Positions 49,062 through 58,381 of a DNA stretch of 64,000 nucleotides are shown one piece after another. This stretch comes from Salinibacillus aidingensis. Lineage in GTDB: Bacteria; Bacillota; Bacilli; Bacillales; Alkalibacillaceae. The translations under genes and the position numbers were made by a program. Where the stretch lies: the NCBI RefSeq assembly GCF_039522525.1, contig NZ_BAAADO010000002.1, forward strand, positions 248,001 to 312,000, given 5' to 3'. The first letter of the stretch is position 1. Each line of letters starts with the position of its first letter. Under the pieces are notes generated by a model that was given only the letters and a program-made list of their open reading frames with translations, was not told where the DNA came from and searched no databases.

Positions 49062-51425
49062 ATGAGCGTTCTTAATAAACAACCATTTACTAAAGACGAT
49101 CGTAATATAAAAGGATATAAAAAAACGGTAGAAAAAATCAATTCGCTTGAAAGCCACTTTGAACAATTCACTGATGCCCAGCTTAGATCGAAAACAGATG
49201 AATTTAAAAAGGAACTTACGAATGGAAAAACTCTTCACGACATAGCCCCACAGGCCTTTGCAGTTGTACGTGAGGCTTCTAAACGTGTGCTTGGATTACG
49301 CCACTATGATGTACAGCTACTGGCAGGTCTGACACTTCTTGACGGGAAAGTGGCGGAAATGGCAACCGGTGAAGGGAAAACTCTTGTAGGCTCCCTGCCA
49401 AGCTATCTAGTTGCCTTGGAACAAAAAGGAGTTCACGTAATTACTGTAAACGAGTATTTGGCAAGCCGTGACAAAGAACTCATTGGCCCAATCCATGAAT
49501 TTCTTGGGCTAAACGTTGGCTTGAATGTACCTATGATGGGTTCAGAGGAAAAAAAAGAGGCCTATAACTGTGACATTACATATGGTGTAGGAACAGAATT
49601 TGGCTTTGATTATTTACGTGACAATATGGTGCGTTCCCTGGATCAAAAAGTACAACGCCCTTATCATTACGCTATTGTTGACGAAATTGACAGTGTGCTC
49701 ATTGATGAAGCAAGAACTCCATTAATCATTGCCGGAAAAGACAAGCCTATACAGAACCTTTATGGAGTATGTGCGAAGGTGATTAAAACACTGAAGCAAG
49801 ATGAAGACTTTACCGTTGATCGTGAATTAAAGGTTGTTAACTTTACTGACCAGGGACTGAATAAATGCGAGAAGATCTTCAGTATTAATAACTTGTTTGA
49901 TCTTGAACACAGCTCCCTTTTCCATGCCCTTCTGCAGGCGTTACGTGCCCGAATGCTATTTGAGCGTGATGTCGACTACATTGTGGAAGAGGATGAAGTA
50001 AAGCTGGTGGATATGAATACCGGTCGTGTCATGGAAGGGCGCAGTCTTAGTGATGGACTTCATCAGGCGATTGAGGCTAAAGAAGGCGTACCAAATACAG
50101 ACGAAAACAAAACGCAGGCTTCCATTACCATTCAGAATTATTACCGCATGTACCCAACATTAAGCGGAATGACAGGTACGGCTAAGACAGAGGAGACCGA
50201 GTTCAAAAGTGTCTATAACATGGAAGTTGTACAGGTACCTCCAAACAAGCCTAATATTCGTGTGGATCTGCCCGATATGGTTTATTTAACCAAAGAGCAG
50301 AAATACGCCCAGCTTGTGAAGGAAGTCAAAAAACGTCATGATAAAGGACAACCTGTATTGATTGGGACCAGAACGATTGTCCAATCTGAACAAATTGCGG
50401 ATTATTTGAATGAAGCGAATTTGGACTTTGAATTACTTAATGCAAAAAGTGTTGAGCAGGAAGCCAAATTGATTTCCATGGCCGGGCAAAAGGATCAAAT
50501 TACCATTGCTACCAATATGGCAGGTCGAGGTACAGACATCATGCTTGGGGACGGTGTCGCTGAACTTGGCGGGCTCCATGTAATTGGAACGGAACGAAAC
50601 GAAGCAAGACGTATCGATAACCAACTGAAAGGCCGTTCAGCACGTCAAGGAGATCCAGGATCAACTCAATTTATTATATCTCTTGAGGATAATCTTTTCA
50701 TACGCTATGCTTCAGACGAGCTCGAAAGACTTCGGCCAAAGCTGAAATCAGATGAAACAGGCCTTGTCACGAACAAAGGCATTCCTAAGTTTGTAGAAAC
50801 AGCTCAAAAGATTAGTGAGGGCGTTCACTTCTCGCATCGTGAATTTAACCTTAAACTGGAAGATATTATTAATGACCAAAGTAAAATTATTTATCAGTTT
50901 AGGGACTCTCTGCTGGATGCAGAAAGCCCCCTTCAATTTTTACTGGAGCAGACAAAGAATACTCCTAATGATATCATTGCTCATTTTTGTTCCGAGGAAA
51001 TTGTACCTGAGGAGTGGAATTTAGTAGAGTTGGAGGATTCCCTGAACCATATTCTGTTGCCAACCCTGTCATTCGAAGGGCAGAATTTTGAAACACGGCA
51101 AGATGTAGAATCCTTTGTTAAACCCTATATTCAGGGGCATATTGATACCCTTCAGCATTTTGAAAATAAGCAGGATGTGCAAAACACAATACGGAACATT
51201 GCATTATATGTCATCGATACTTTATGGAAACGTCAATTGGATGCGATGAACCAACTGAAGGAAGGGATTGGGATTCGTCACTATCAACAAGAGGATCCAT
51301 TCCGTATCTTCCAAAATGAGGGTTATGATATGTTTGAGGCGATGTATAACGACTTATATTATGAACTTTGCAGCCAAATGAAGAAGTTCTTCCAGAATAT
51401 TTTAGAAAAGGAACAGAATAACTAA
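49062..51425 (+). CDS. secA2: Accessory Sec translocase ATPase SecA2
   Basis: A 787-residue SecA paralogue that pushes selected proteins, typically S-layer/SLH proteins, through SecYEG. It has Walker A in EMATGEGKTLVGSLPSYLVA, the DEAD-type Walker B in YAIVDEIDSVLIDEARTPLI, preprotein-binding region after about 225, LSGMTGTAKTEETEFKSVYN and the helicase motif ATNMAGRGTDIMLGDGVAEL, IGTERNEARRIDNQLKGRSA and RQGDPGSTQF. It lacks the C-terminal zinc/SEC-C tail of housekeeping SecA and ends FFQNILEKEQNN, which marks it as SecA2. AAGGAG precedes the ATG, and slaP follows after 13 bases. Confidence 0.93.
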   Translation: MSVLNKQPFTKDDRNIKGYKKTVEKINSLESHFEQFTDAQLRSKTDEFKKELTNGKTLHDIAPQAFAVVREASKRVLGLRHYDVQLLAGLTLLDGKVAEMATGEGKTLVGSLPSYLVALEQKGVHVITVNEYLASRDKELIGPIHEFLGLNVGLNVPMMGSEEKKEAYNCDITYGVGTEFGFDYLRDNMVRSLDQKVQRPYHYAIVDEIDSVLIDEARTPLIIAGKDKPIQNLYGVCAKVIKTLKQDEDFTVDRELKVVNFTDQGLNKCEKIFSINNLFDLEHSSLFHALLQALRARMLFERDVDYIVEEDEVKLVDMNTGRVMEGRSLSDGLHQAIEAKEGVPNTDENKTQASITIQNYYRMYPTLSGMTGTAKTEETEFKSVYNMEVVQVPPNKPNIRVDLPDMVYLTKEQKYAQLVKEVKKRHDKGQPVLIGTRTIVQSEQIADYLNEANLDFELLNAKSVEQEAKLISMAGQKDQITIATNMAGRGTDIMLGDGVAELGGLHVIGTERNEARRIDNQLKGRSARQGDPGSTQFIISLEDNLFIRYASDELERLRPKLKSDETGLVTNKGIPKFVETAQKISEGVHFSHREFNLKLEDIINDQSKIIYQFRDSLLDAESPLQFLLEQTKNTPNDIIAHFCSEEIVPEEWNLVELEDSLNHILLPTLSFEGQNFETRQDVESFVKPYIQGHIDTLQHFENKQDVQNTIRNIALYVIDTLWKRQLDAMNQLKEGIGIRHYQQEDPFRIFQNEGYDMFEAMYNDLYYELCSQMKKFFQNILEKEQNN

Positions 51426-51438
51426 GGGGGATGCGTTC

Positions 51439-52320
51439 ATGTTTGGAAGAAAGAAAAAGAAAGCGGAAGAAAGTCAGACTGTTACAGAAGATATGCTTCA
51501 GGACAATCAGGTTGATGATTCTGTCGAAGGGATTGAAACCGAATTGTCCATCCCTGACGAATGGAACATGCGAAATGAAGATCGTTATGTCTATGCCTTC
51601 CATAATACTGTGAGCCCTAAATTGAAAAAGAATCAAATCTCTGTTTACGGAATAGAACTAAAGCCATTAATGAATGATGGATATAGTGTGAATACCTTAA
51701 TTCGGAGTACAGTAAAGAAGCCGATCTCATTTGGGAATACAAACATTTTACTACTGGATCCTGACAAAAATGTCGTTGCACGTAAAGAATTTGATATGAG
51801 TAAATTGGGAACCTTACCCCCTAATTCTGCTCGACCACTTAAATTCACCTTCCGGAAAGAGGATCTCGTAAATAAAGTAGATCTATCTGACAATGATGAC
51901 TGGGCGATAGCTTTTGAATTAAAGAAAAAGCATCAGCTGGATCTTCCGGATTCATGGGAAAACAAGATTCCCGATGAGACAAAAGCAGGGCTTGAGAAAA
52001 TCGTGGCCAACGCTTCCCCATTAAAGCCAGGTGAAGTGAACTTTATGGGAATCAGTGCAAATCAGACCGATCAAAAGGATTTGTCCGTAACAGTCCTGAT
52101 TCGTAATGGTTCAGAGAAAAATATCAGCTTTCAGCAAATCCCATTAGCATTTAAAGATGGCAGTAATGAGGTCATTGCCAAAGGGACCTTTAAACTGGAG
52201 GACTTTGAGGTTAAGGCAAACACGAGTAAACCATGGACCTTTATCTTTCCATCATCCATGATTCAAACAGAAGAGCTGGATTTATCCAAATGGCAGGTGT
52301 TTCCTGTTAATAATCAATAA
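51439..52320 (+). CDS. slaP: Accessory Sec S-layer assembly protein (SlaP-like)
   Basis: A 293-residue cytoplasmic protein that matches the accessory-Sec S-layer assembly family found beside secA2. After a charged N-terminus (FGRKKKKAEESQTVTEDML) it has two tandem copies of a beta-rich SLAP-type domain. In the first, NTLIRSTVKKPISFGNTNIL and LLDPDKNVVARKEFDMSKLG; in the second, VTVLIRNGSEKNISFQQIPL and FKDGSNEVIAKGTFKLEDFE, each ending with a PLKFTF or PWTFIF strand. In Bacillus anthracis SlaP acts with SecA2 to export S-layer proteins. AAGGGGG precedes the ATG; gene pair secA2-slaP is one operon ending in a terminator. Confidence 0.88.
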   Translation: MFGRKKKKAEESQTVTEDMLQDNQVDDSVEGIETELSIPDEWNMRNEDRYVYAFHNTVSPKLKKNQISVYGIELKPLMNDGYSVNTLIRSTVKKPISFGNTNILLLDPDKNVVARKEFDMSKLGTLPPNSARPLKFTFRKEDLVNKVDLSDNDDWAIAFELKKKHQLDLPDSWENKIPDETKAGLEKIVANASPLKPGEVNFMGISANQTDQKDLSVTVLIRNGSEKNISFQQIPLAFKDGSNEVIAKGTFKLEDFEVKANTSKPWTFIFPSSMIQTEELDLSKWQVFPVNNQ

Positions 52321-52377
52321 ACCATACCTGGGGACTGTCCCTCACCACTTTAGAGAACTAAAGCAGCGGGAGACACG

Positions 52378-52417
52378 AAGTCTTGTGGAGAAGCAATCTC
52401 TGCAAGGCTTTTTTGTT
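52378..52417 (+). terminator. Terminator of secA2-slaP
   Basis: AAGTCTTGTGGAG (52378-52390) pairs with CTCTGCAAGGCTT (52398-52410) using two wobble pairs, then TTTTGTTT. A short GGGGACTGTCCC palindrome lies upstream at 52330-52341. Confidence 0.78.
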
Positions 52418-52455
52418 TAATCATTCTTAATGAACGCTACAAAACTATTTCAAAG

Positions 52456-52487
52456 CACAAAAAACTGCACCACCTAAGTGATGCAGC
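52456..52487 (-). terminator. Terminator of the SLH-glucosaminidase gene
   Basis: CTGCACCAC (52465-52473) pairs with GTGATGCAG (52479-52487); the leftward transcript continues with UUUUUUG. It faces the slaP terminator, so the two operons converge cleanly. Confidence 0.85.
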
Positions 52488-52497
52488 TTGTCCAATC

Positions 52498-54372
52498 TTA
52501 TAGTTCTTTAATAAAGTCTCCGTGAACCCAGGCTGGTTCGCCATTATAAATAATTTTGTACCAGTCCCCATCCTTAACAAGGTTTCCTTCATCGTTTAGT
52601 ACTCCAAATACTACTTCCTTGTTTCCAAGAGAACCGACTACGGTGCCTTCAGGTTTTACCCTAACATTTAAGGAGGTGTCGATTTTTATGGTTTGCAGCA
52701 GATTGGTAAAGTCAACATATTTTCCTGATACCCAGCCTGTCTGATTGGCTGTTTTCACCTTATACCATCCGCCATTTTCACCTATGACTTCTAATTTTGT
52801 ACCCTTGCTTAAGGTTGTGATAATGGTTTCGTATGGCGCTTTACGTATACGTAGGTCAGATGTTGATGTTTTTCCTAATGCACCTCTTAAAGTATGATCA
52901 ATCTGATAGGCTGCTTCTCCTGTTGGCTTTCTTGATGCAGAAGGCTGATTTTTATATTTTGGTACTTCAAACTGGAGTGCTACGTTTTTATGAAGGTCAT
53001 CATTTTCAAACATGTTCTCCAGATTCTTAGCTTGAATGACTGCCCACATGACGTGAGTAGCATATTGATGATCGCCAGGGTCTCTTGGATTCCATTTCAT
53101 CTTGTATAATGTATCCTGACCTTGTCCAATGTACCCATTATTAATAAATGCTGCCCCACCAATGATAGCCTCTTCAGGTGTGAACCATCCTTCTTTGTAA
53201 GCATGCTCGGAGCCACATTTTATTGGACAGGAATCAAACGCCCTAATTCCGAATACATTGTACGTTGTTTTCTCAGTGACTTCTTTCCCATCTACTTTTG
53301 AAACTGGATATCCAGAAGCTAATGCAGAGGTTCCATTCCCTGTTTCATGTAATGCGTGGGCAATTAAGTATAATTCATTTATACTATACTTCTTTGCTGC
53401 TTCTATAAATGCATCTGCCGTACCCTCAAGGCTTCCTTTTCCAGCAAGTATTTTGTTATTGATCTCTTCTGCTGACAATCCAGAGGTTCCAGAAAGAACT
53501 AAAAATTGATAGTATGCACTGGTTCCTTTTTCAAAGTTTGCTGGATTTGCATAGTATTTTACTAATTCTTCACTAGCTAAAAATTGACCTGCTCCATCTA
53601 CTTTTGGGGTCTTTTGCATTTGTCTGTTCATAACATCGGAGAAATTTATATCGTAATTCGTTGTTTTATGTGCATTCGGTACCGTGTTATTGTCATCAGG
53701 TACAGTTCCATACTCTTCTATTAAATCCAGGGATGTCATGGTTTTATAGAGAAATGTTGCAAACTGGCCCCTGGTGATTGTTTCGCCTGGTCTAAAATCA
53801 TCTAATTGATTTGTTATCCCATATTGAGCAAGAATCTTTACATTTACTTTATGATCTTTATAGACATTTTTTAAGTTAATCCCAGGATTGGTTCCATTAT
53901 CCTGTAGATCAAAGGCTTTGACAATCGTAGTCGCCATTTGCTGTCGGGTTAGTTTATCAGTTGGGCCAAACACTCCATGATTCCCTTTAAAAACACCTGG
54001 TGTGACTCCGGCAATTTGTTTGGCGTACATACTATCCATGTCTACATCCTCATAGTATTTGTTAAGTACAGCCTGAATTTCTTCGCTAGTATTAGCCTGA
54101 ATTTCTTTTGCATTTGTGTTCTTAAGAGCTTCATAAAAGAGTACTGCACCGTGCCGACGAATTAATTTTTCCTTATATCCAAATGTACCATCGCCTTTGC
54201 CATTGATGACCCCGATATCTGTCAGTTTCATTATAGCTGGATAATGGGAATCTTCTGGACTCACATCTGAATATCTACTGGTTCCATCTGCATGTACAAT
54301 GAAAGGAAAAAGTACGAGAATGAACATCATCATTAAAGTTATTAAGATTTTTTGGTTCAACCTAATTTCCAC
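52498..54372 (-). CDS. SLH-domain N-acetylglucosaminidase (peptidoglycan hydrolase)
   Basis: A 624-residue secreted wall hydrolase. It has a signal peptide (MLILTL-like stretch ILITLMMMFILVLFPFIVHA, about 9-28), then three SLH repeats (about 33-225; key ends LIRRHGAVLF, LTRQQMATTIV, ITRGQFATFLY). A LytD-type glucosaminidase follows (about 265-465), with the catalytic Glu in LIAHALHETGNGTSALASGY and YNVFGIRAFD. Two SH3-like domains close it (NGGWYKVKTANQTGWVSGKY; GDWYKIIYNGEPAWVHGDF). The SLH part binds pyruvylated wall polymer; the enzyme cuts glycan strands. The start is a GTG at 54372, nine bases after GGGAGGGG. Confidence 0.88.
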   Translation of the reverse strand: MEIRLNQKILITLMMMFILVLFPFIVHADGTSRYSDVSPEDSHYPAIMKLTDIGVINGKGDGTFGYKEKLIRRHGAVLFYEALKNTNAKEIQANTSEEIQAVLNKYYEDVDMDSMYAKQIAGVTPGVFKGNHGVFGPTDKLTRQQMATTIVKAFDLQDNGTNPGINLKNVYKDHKVNVKILAQYGITNQLDDFRPGETITRGQFATFLYKTMTSLDLIEEYGTVPDDNNTVPNAHKTTNYDINFSDVMNRQMQKTPKVDGAGQFLASEELVKYYANPANFEKGTSAYYQFLVLSGTSGLSAEEINNKILAGKGSLEGTADAFIEAAKKYSINELYLIAHALHETGNGTSALASGYPVSKVDGKEVTEKTTYNVFGIRAFDSCPIKCGSEHAYKEGWFTPEEAIIGGAAFINNGYIGQGQDTLYKMKWNPRDPGDHQYATHVMWAVIQAKNLENMFENDDLHKNVALQFEVPKYKNQPSASRKPTGEAAYQIDHTLRGALGKTSTSDLRIRKAPYETIITTLSKGTKLEVIGENGGWYKVKTANQTGWVSGKYVDFTNLLQTIKIDTSLNVRVKPEGTVVGSLGNKEVVFGVLNDEGNLVKDGDWYKIIYNGEPAWVHGDFIKEL

Positions 54373-54469
54373 TTGTTGTTCCCCTCCCTTCCTGTAAGTC
54401 TCTATTACAATATTAAACTAGTTATCCGACAAAATATAGGGTATTTTTTCATGATTTCTTTAAAAATTC

Positions 54470-56602
54470 TTATTTTTGCTGCTGAATATAATTATAGAGA
54501 AAAACAGAGAAATGTTCCCTGCTAACTTTTAGAGAAGGTCTGAAGGTATTGTCTTCATAACCTTTTGTTATCCCGTTTGCTGCCAAGGTATTGATGACGT
54601 CATAAGCAAAATAATCCTTCGATACATCAGAAAAGTCCTGTTCCATGGAACCTGTTAAATCGTAAGCATTAACTACGATAGCTGCCATTTGTGCACGGGT
54701 AAGATTATCTTTAGGATTAAATTCACCCTTTAAATTTCCATGTACAATACCTAGTTCGGACGCTTTTGCTATCGCTTTATATCCATATGTGTCCGGATCT
54801 ACATCCTTATACCCGGGATTCTGAACAACTGCATTTTCAAAGTCTATTCCTTTTTCCTTCAAAATCATCTGAATAGCCTGAAGTCTGGTTACCTTAGCCT
54901 CAGGCTTGAATGTACCGTTTGAAAATCCACGGATAATTCCTCTATCATGTAATAGCTTGATAGGTTCGACGTAGCGGTCTACATCAGGGAAAACACTCTT
55001 GACATCTTGATTTTTTGCCGCATTTGCTGTTCCGGTTATTTCTATCTCATAAGGCTGACTGGACCAGTGATCATAGAAATCATGGACTTTCAGGAAGTAC
55101 GTTCCCTTTTCAGCCTGAAATTGATATTGTTCCCCTTCTCCAATATGCCCTTGATCCATTTTATAGCGTTTACCGTTATCATCATATACCGTTCCCACTA
55201 GATTAAGAGTAGTAGAATGATTATGAATGTTGATTTCCACAGTTGACGAGGAATCTACTTTAAAACTATACCAGTCCTGATCCATAGGATGGTCTACCTT
55301 TTGTTTCTCTGAGGAATTGATACTCTTAGCGTCTGCTTGTGTATCCGGGGCATCCTGTGTCCAATCAGGTAAATTGACAGCTAATGACTTATAGCCATTC
55401 ACAATCCCATAACCATTTACATTTTCCCACTCTTCCCCGGATTCCGCACCAGCTTCAAGCGCCCACTCAATTTCATAGTTTTTCCAGGAAGGGTGTTCGG
55501 CCTTTATGAGACCTGCTAAGGCACTGACCATTGGGGCGGAAAATGACGTACCAGCGGCTGTTGCATATCCTCCTTCATAGTAGGTACTAAAAATATTCAC
55601 TCCTGGAGCTGTTATATCAACATAATTACCATAATTAGAGAAATCAGCTTTACGGTCGTTTTGATCGATGGCCGAAACACTGATGACACCTGGATATGAC
55701 GCCGGATATTGGGGCGTGATTACATTGTCATTACCGGCCGCAGCCACAAGTACGATTCCAGCATCATATGCGGCCTTAATCGCCTTTTTCTCTATTAAGC
55801 TAGGCTGAGTTGAAGAATAACTCATATTTATGACATCAGCACCCTGTTGCATGGCATAATGAATCCCCTCAACAATGTGCTCTATGCTTAACGTTCCTTT
55901 TTGATTTCCGACTTTAACGGGAAGAATTTTGGACTGAAAATCCAGTCCAGTCATTCCCTGTCTGTCTGCATTTGCAGCAATAATCCCGGCAATAAAAGTT
56001 CCGTGGAAGTGGTCATCATCAGGTAAGGAATCATTATTGACAAAGTCAAAGCCTGGTAATACGCGCCCTTTTAAATCAGGATGGTTTTTGTTTATCCCTG
56101 TGTCGAGTACTGCAATTGTTACATCTGAGGAACCTTTTGTCATCTCCCATGCCTCAGACATATCCATGCGATTTGCATACCATTGCTTGGAATAATAAGG
56201 ATCTGCAGGAACATAAGAGCTTGTTCTTATATAGACAGGTTCAGCAATAGAAACATCAGGGTCCTGATTGATTTCCCGCAGTTTTTTATAAAAATCTTTG
56301 CTTTCTGGTACACGGACTACAATAAATTCGTTATTTTTTAAAATTTTATAGGATTCAACGAGAGTAACCCCGTATTTCTTAGGGTTAAACGCTAAATTAT
56401 CTAAATTATTGACGACTTCTATAATGATTCTCCGGTCATGAACGGTATTTACATCCACTTCTTTTTCAGCTACGTCTATATTATTCTGTTTCGTTAAGGG
56501 CTGCTGTTCTTCCAAGGGGGCTGCAAATAGACGAGAAGGAAATAACATCATGGCAATGAGAAATAATAGCGATATTCTTCTGATTGTTTTATTCTGTCTC
56601 AT
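54470..56602 (-). CDS. SLH-domain subtilisin-like serine protease (S8)
   Basis: A 710-residue secreted protease. The signal peptide is RRISLLFLIAMMLFPSRLFA; a propeptide of about 80 residues (inhibitor I9-like, IIIEVVNNLDNLAFN) precedes the catalytic domain. The triad is Asp in VTIAVLDTGINKNHPDL, His in DDHFHGTFIAGIIAANADRQ and Ser in GTSFSAPMVSALAGLIKAEH. A bacterial pre-peptidase-like domain (DQDWYSFKVDSSSTVEINIH) follows, then three C-terminal SLH repeats with ends VTRLQAIQM, LTRAQMAAIV and VSREHFSVFL. The ATG at 56602 is chosen for GGGAG nearby; the frame reaches 56680. It would be cell-wall bound and could process or shed surface proteins. Confidence 0.9.
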   Translation of the reverse strand: MRQNKTIRRISLLFLIAMMLFPSRLFAAPLEEQQPLTKQNNIDVAEKEVDVNTVHDRRIIIEVVNNLDNLAFNPKKYGVTLVESYKILKNNEFIVVRVPESKDFYKKLREINQDPDVSIAEPVYIRTSSYVPADPYYSKQWYANRMDMSEAWEMTKGSSDVTIAVLDTGINKNHPDLKGRVLPGFDFVNNDSLPDDDHFHGTFIAGIIAANADRQGMTGLDFQSKILPVKVGNQKGTLSIEHIVEGIHYAMQQGADVINMSYSSTQPSLIEKKAIKAAYDAGIVLVAAAGNDNVITPQYPASYPGVISVSAIDQNDRKADFSNYGNYVDITAPGVNIFSTYYEGGYATAAGTSFSAPMVSALAGLIKAEHPSWKNYEIEWALEAGAESGEEWENVNGYGIVNGYKSLAVNLPDWTQDAPDTQADAKSINSSEKQKVDHPMDQDWYSFKVDSSSTVEINIHNHSTTLNLVGTVYDDNGKRYKMDQGHIGEGEQYQFQAEKGTYFLKVHDFYDHWSSQPYEIEITGTANAAKNQDVKSVFPDVDRYVEPIKLLHDRGIIRGFSNGTFKPEAKVTRLQAIQMILKEKGIDFENAVVQNPGYKDVDPDTYGYKAIAKASELGIVHGNLKGEFNPKDNLTRAQMAAIVVNAYDLTGSMEQDFSDVSKDYFAYDVINTLAANGITKGYEDNTFRPSLKVSREHFSVFLYNYIQQQK

Positions 56603-56687
56603 TTTGGCTATCTCCCTTTGTGTATGTCTTTTGTTTGTTGTCACATGCACTTTCTTAGCCGATACATTTTTATTGAACAATTATAAG

Positions 56688-56722
56688 ATTAAAAAAAGAA
56701 CGAGTCTTAACCCGTTCTTTTC
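56688..56722 (-). terminator. Terminator of the SLH-transglycosylase gene
   Basis: AGAACG (56697-56702) pairs with CGTTCT (56713-56718), extended by flanking A/T pairs, and the leftward transcript continues with UUUUUUU. It lies between the two SLH genes. Confidence 0.72.
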
Positions 56723-56813
56723 AGTTCTACTCATCCCTTACTAAGTTTATTATACGGATTTCGACAAATTCCGCAATGGGAGTTTAAGGGATTTATAAGA
56801 TTCGTCTATCAGC

Positions 56814-58232
56814 TTAGAAATCTACCATTGTACGATAGATAAAGATAGCAAATTGTGACCTTGTAATATCTTCATTCGGACGGAATGGATCGGCAACGGT
56901 TATGTCATTTTGATAAATTTTATTTACCGCTTCAGAATTCCAAATTTTGCCTTGATCCTTGAATGTATGAGTTTCAGTTGGTTCGCTATAATAAGAATCG
57001 AAAGCCTCTGTCATGACCTGGGCCATCTGAGAGCGTGTTAAATACTCATTTGGACGAAGCTCTCCACCGCCACCGAGAAACTTATGGTATTCAACTTCTC
57101 TTAGCTGCTCATAATAATCGTTTGTTTTCTTTACATCATCAGAAATCATTTCATAACTATCCGGCGCGGAAAGATTTAAAATATTATCCAGGATAACCGC
57201 AACATGCTCACGTCTTAATTTATCTTTGGAGCCAAAGCTGCCATCCTGATATCCTTGCACATAGTCATTCATTGCGGCAAAGGCAAGTGCCGCTGCACGT
57301 TTGTCATCAATCGGATCACTGAACATGAGGTCCTTGCTTTCCTTGTTCAAATAGGCTGAGGCTACCTGACCCGTATCCTCTGCACTTTCCACCTTATAGT
57401 ACACATAATCGTTATCGATATCGTTTAATTCTTGTGGTTCCCCTTTGATTGTTAAAGGTGTATACGGCCAGAGCTTTTTGTCGGGATTACCGTCATATTC
57501 TCCTTTATAAAAGCTGACTGACCCATCTCGCTCATCAATATAGACAATATCTCCCTGTTCATACATTTGCTGACTCGGTGTAACTGTCTCTGTTACATAG
57601 CTTTTGCCTTCAGGGAAATGCATCCGGTTATCCCCGTCTTCATAATTGATATCAAACTTAGGAAAATCAAAGTATACATAGTCTGGTGACTCATCCCAGA
57701 AAATTAATGAAGCACCTTCTATACGTTTATAGACACCAAACTGGTAAGTGTCACCTGAATTGACATTGGGGTCATTGCCACGTGACAGCCCATTATAGGC
57801 CGCTATGGCAAAATACCAATTTTCAAGGATATGACGGCTTCCATTATTTATTTTTGGTGTATCCAAATCCCATTTATTATCTAAAACCTTAGCGCCTACC
57901 TCAATATTATACCTAATGTCAGTCTTAAGTTTTTCTTCATTAACGGAAAAATCAATGTTGCCTGGTGTTACTTGCATAATCCCAATCCCGCCGTCAGTTG
58001 AAATATAAGGTGACCCATCCTCGTTAAACTGCTTATATCCTGTTTCCTCGTAGGCAATCGCCTTTAAAATTTCTGGCGGAATATCATACTCACGGGCAAT
58101 ATCTGAAATGATTTCTTTCTTTTCCTTAATAGATAGATTACCAGCTTCATAATTTTCTGGTACTAAAGTCAATACTGAAATCGCTGTCAATGTCATAATT
58201 AACGTTACTAAAAATGCTTTAAACTTTTTCAA
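56814..58232 (-). CDS. SLH-domain transglycosylase-like protein
   Basis: A 472-residue secreted protein. The signal peptide is AFLVTLIMTLTAISVLTLVP; an N-terminal lysozyme-like domain (about 40-165) has PPEILKAIAYEETGYKQFNE with the candidate catalytic Glu, DGGIGIMQVTPGNIDF and WYFAIAAYNGLSRGNDPNVN, the pattern of soluble lytic transglycosylases. A middle region with no family call is followed by three diverged SLH repeats (ends LRREHVAVIL, LTRSQMAQVM, ITRSQFAIFI). The start codon is TTG at 58232 after GGAGAGG. It probably trims peptidoglycan while bound through SLH. The first SLH repeat is atypical, starting MFSDPIDDKRAAALAFAA. Confidence 0.84.
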   Translation of the reverse strand: MKKFKAFLVTLIMTLTAISVLTLVPENYEAGNLSIKEKKEIISDIAREYDIPPEILKAIAYEETGYKQFNEDGSPYISTDGGIGIMQVTPGNIDFSVNEEKLKTDIRYNIEVGAKVLDNKWDLDTPKINNGSRHILENWYFAIAAYNGLSRGNDPNVNSGDTYQFGVYKRIEGASLIFWDESPDYVYFDFPKFDINYEDGDNRMHFPEGKSYVTETVTPSQQMYEQGDIVYIDERDGSVSFYKGEYDGNPDKKLWPYTPLTIKGEPQELNDIDNDYVYYKVESAEDTGQVASAYLNKESKDLMFSDPIDDKRAAALAFAAMNDYVQGYQDGSFGSKDKLRREHVAVILDNILNLSAPDSYEMISDDVKKTNDYYEQLREVEYHKFLGGGGELRPNEYLTRSQMAQVMTEAFDSYYSEPTETHTFKDQGKIWNSEAVNKIYQNDITVADPFRPNEDITRSQFAIFIYRTMVDF

Positions 58233-58353
58233 ATTTATCCTCTCCCCTATGTAAATCTTCCTGATTCTATTATACGGTTTTCTGCCGGAAATGAAAATAA
58301 TAGAAAATACTCATTCGTTTAAATTCGACATGGACGTGACATACTAAAATGAA

Positions 58354-58366
58354 CATGGTTACCATG
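58354..58366. promoter_or_regulatory. Palindrome before the GH18 gene
   Basis: CATGGTTACCATG is a 6+1+6 palindrome, 15 bases before the GH18 start and next to its ribosome site, between the divergent SLH genes. A repressor site is possible; nothing proves it. Confidence 0.35.
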
Positions 58367-58381
58367 ATGGAGTGATATTCA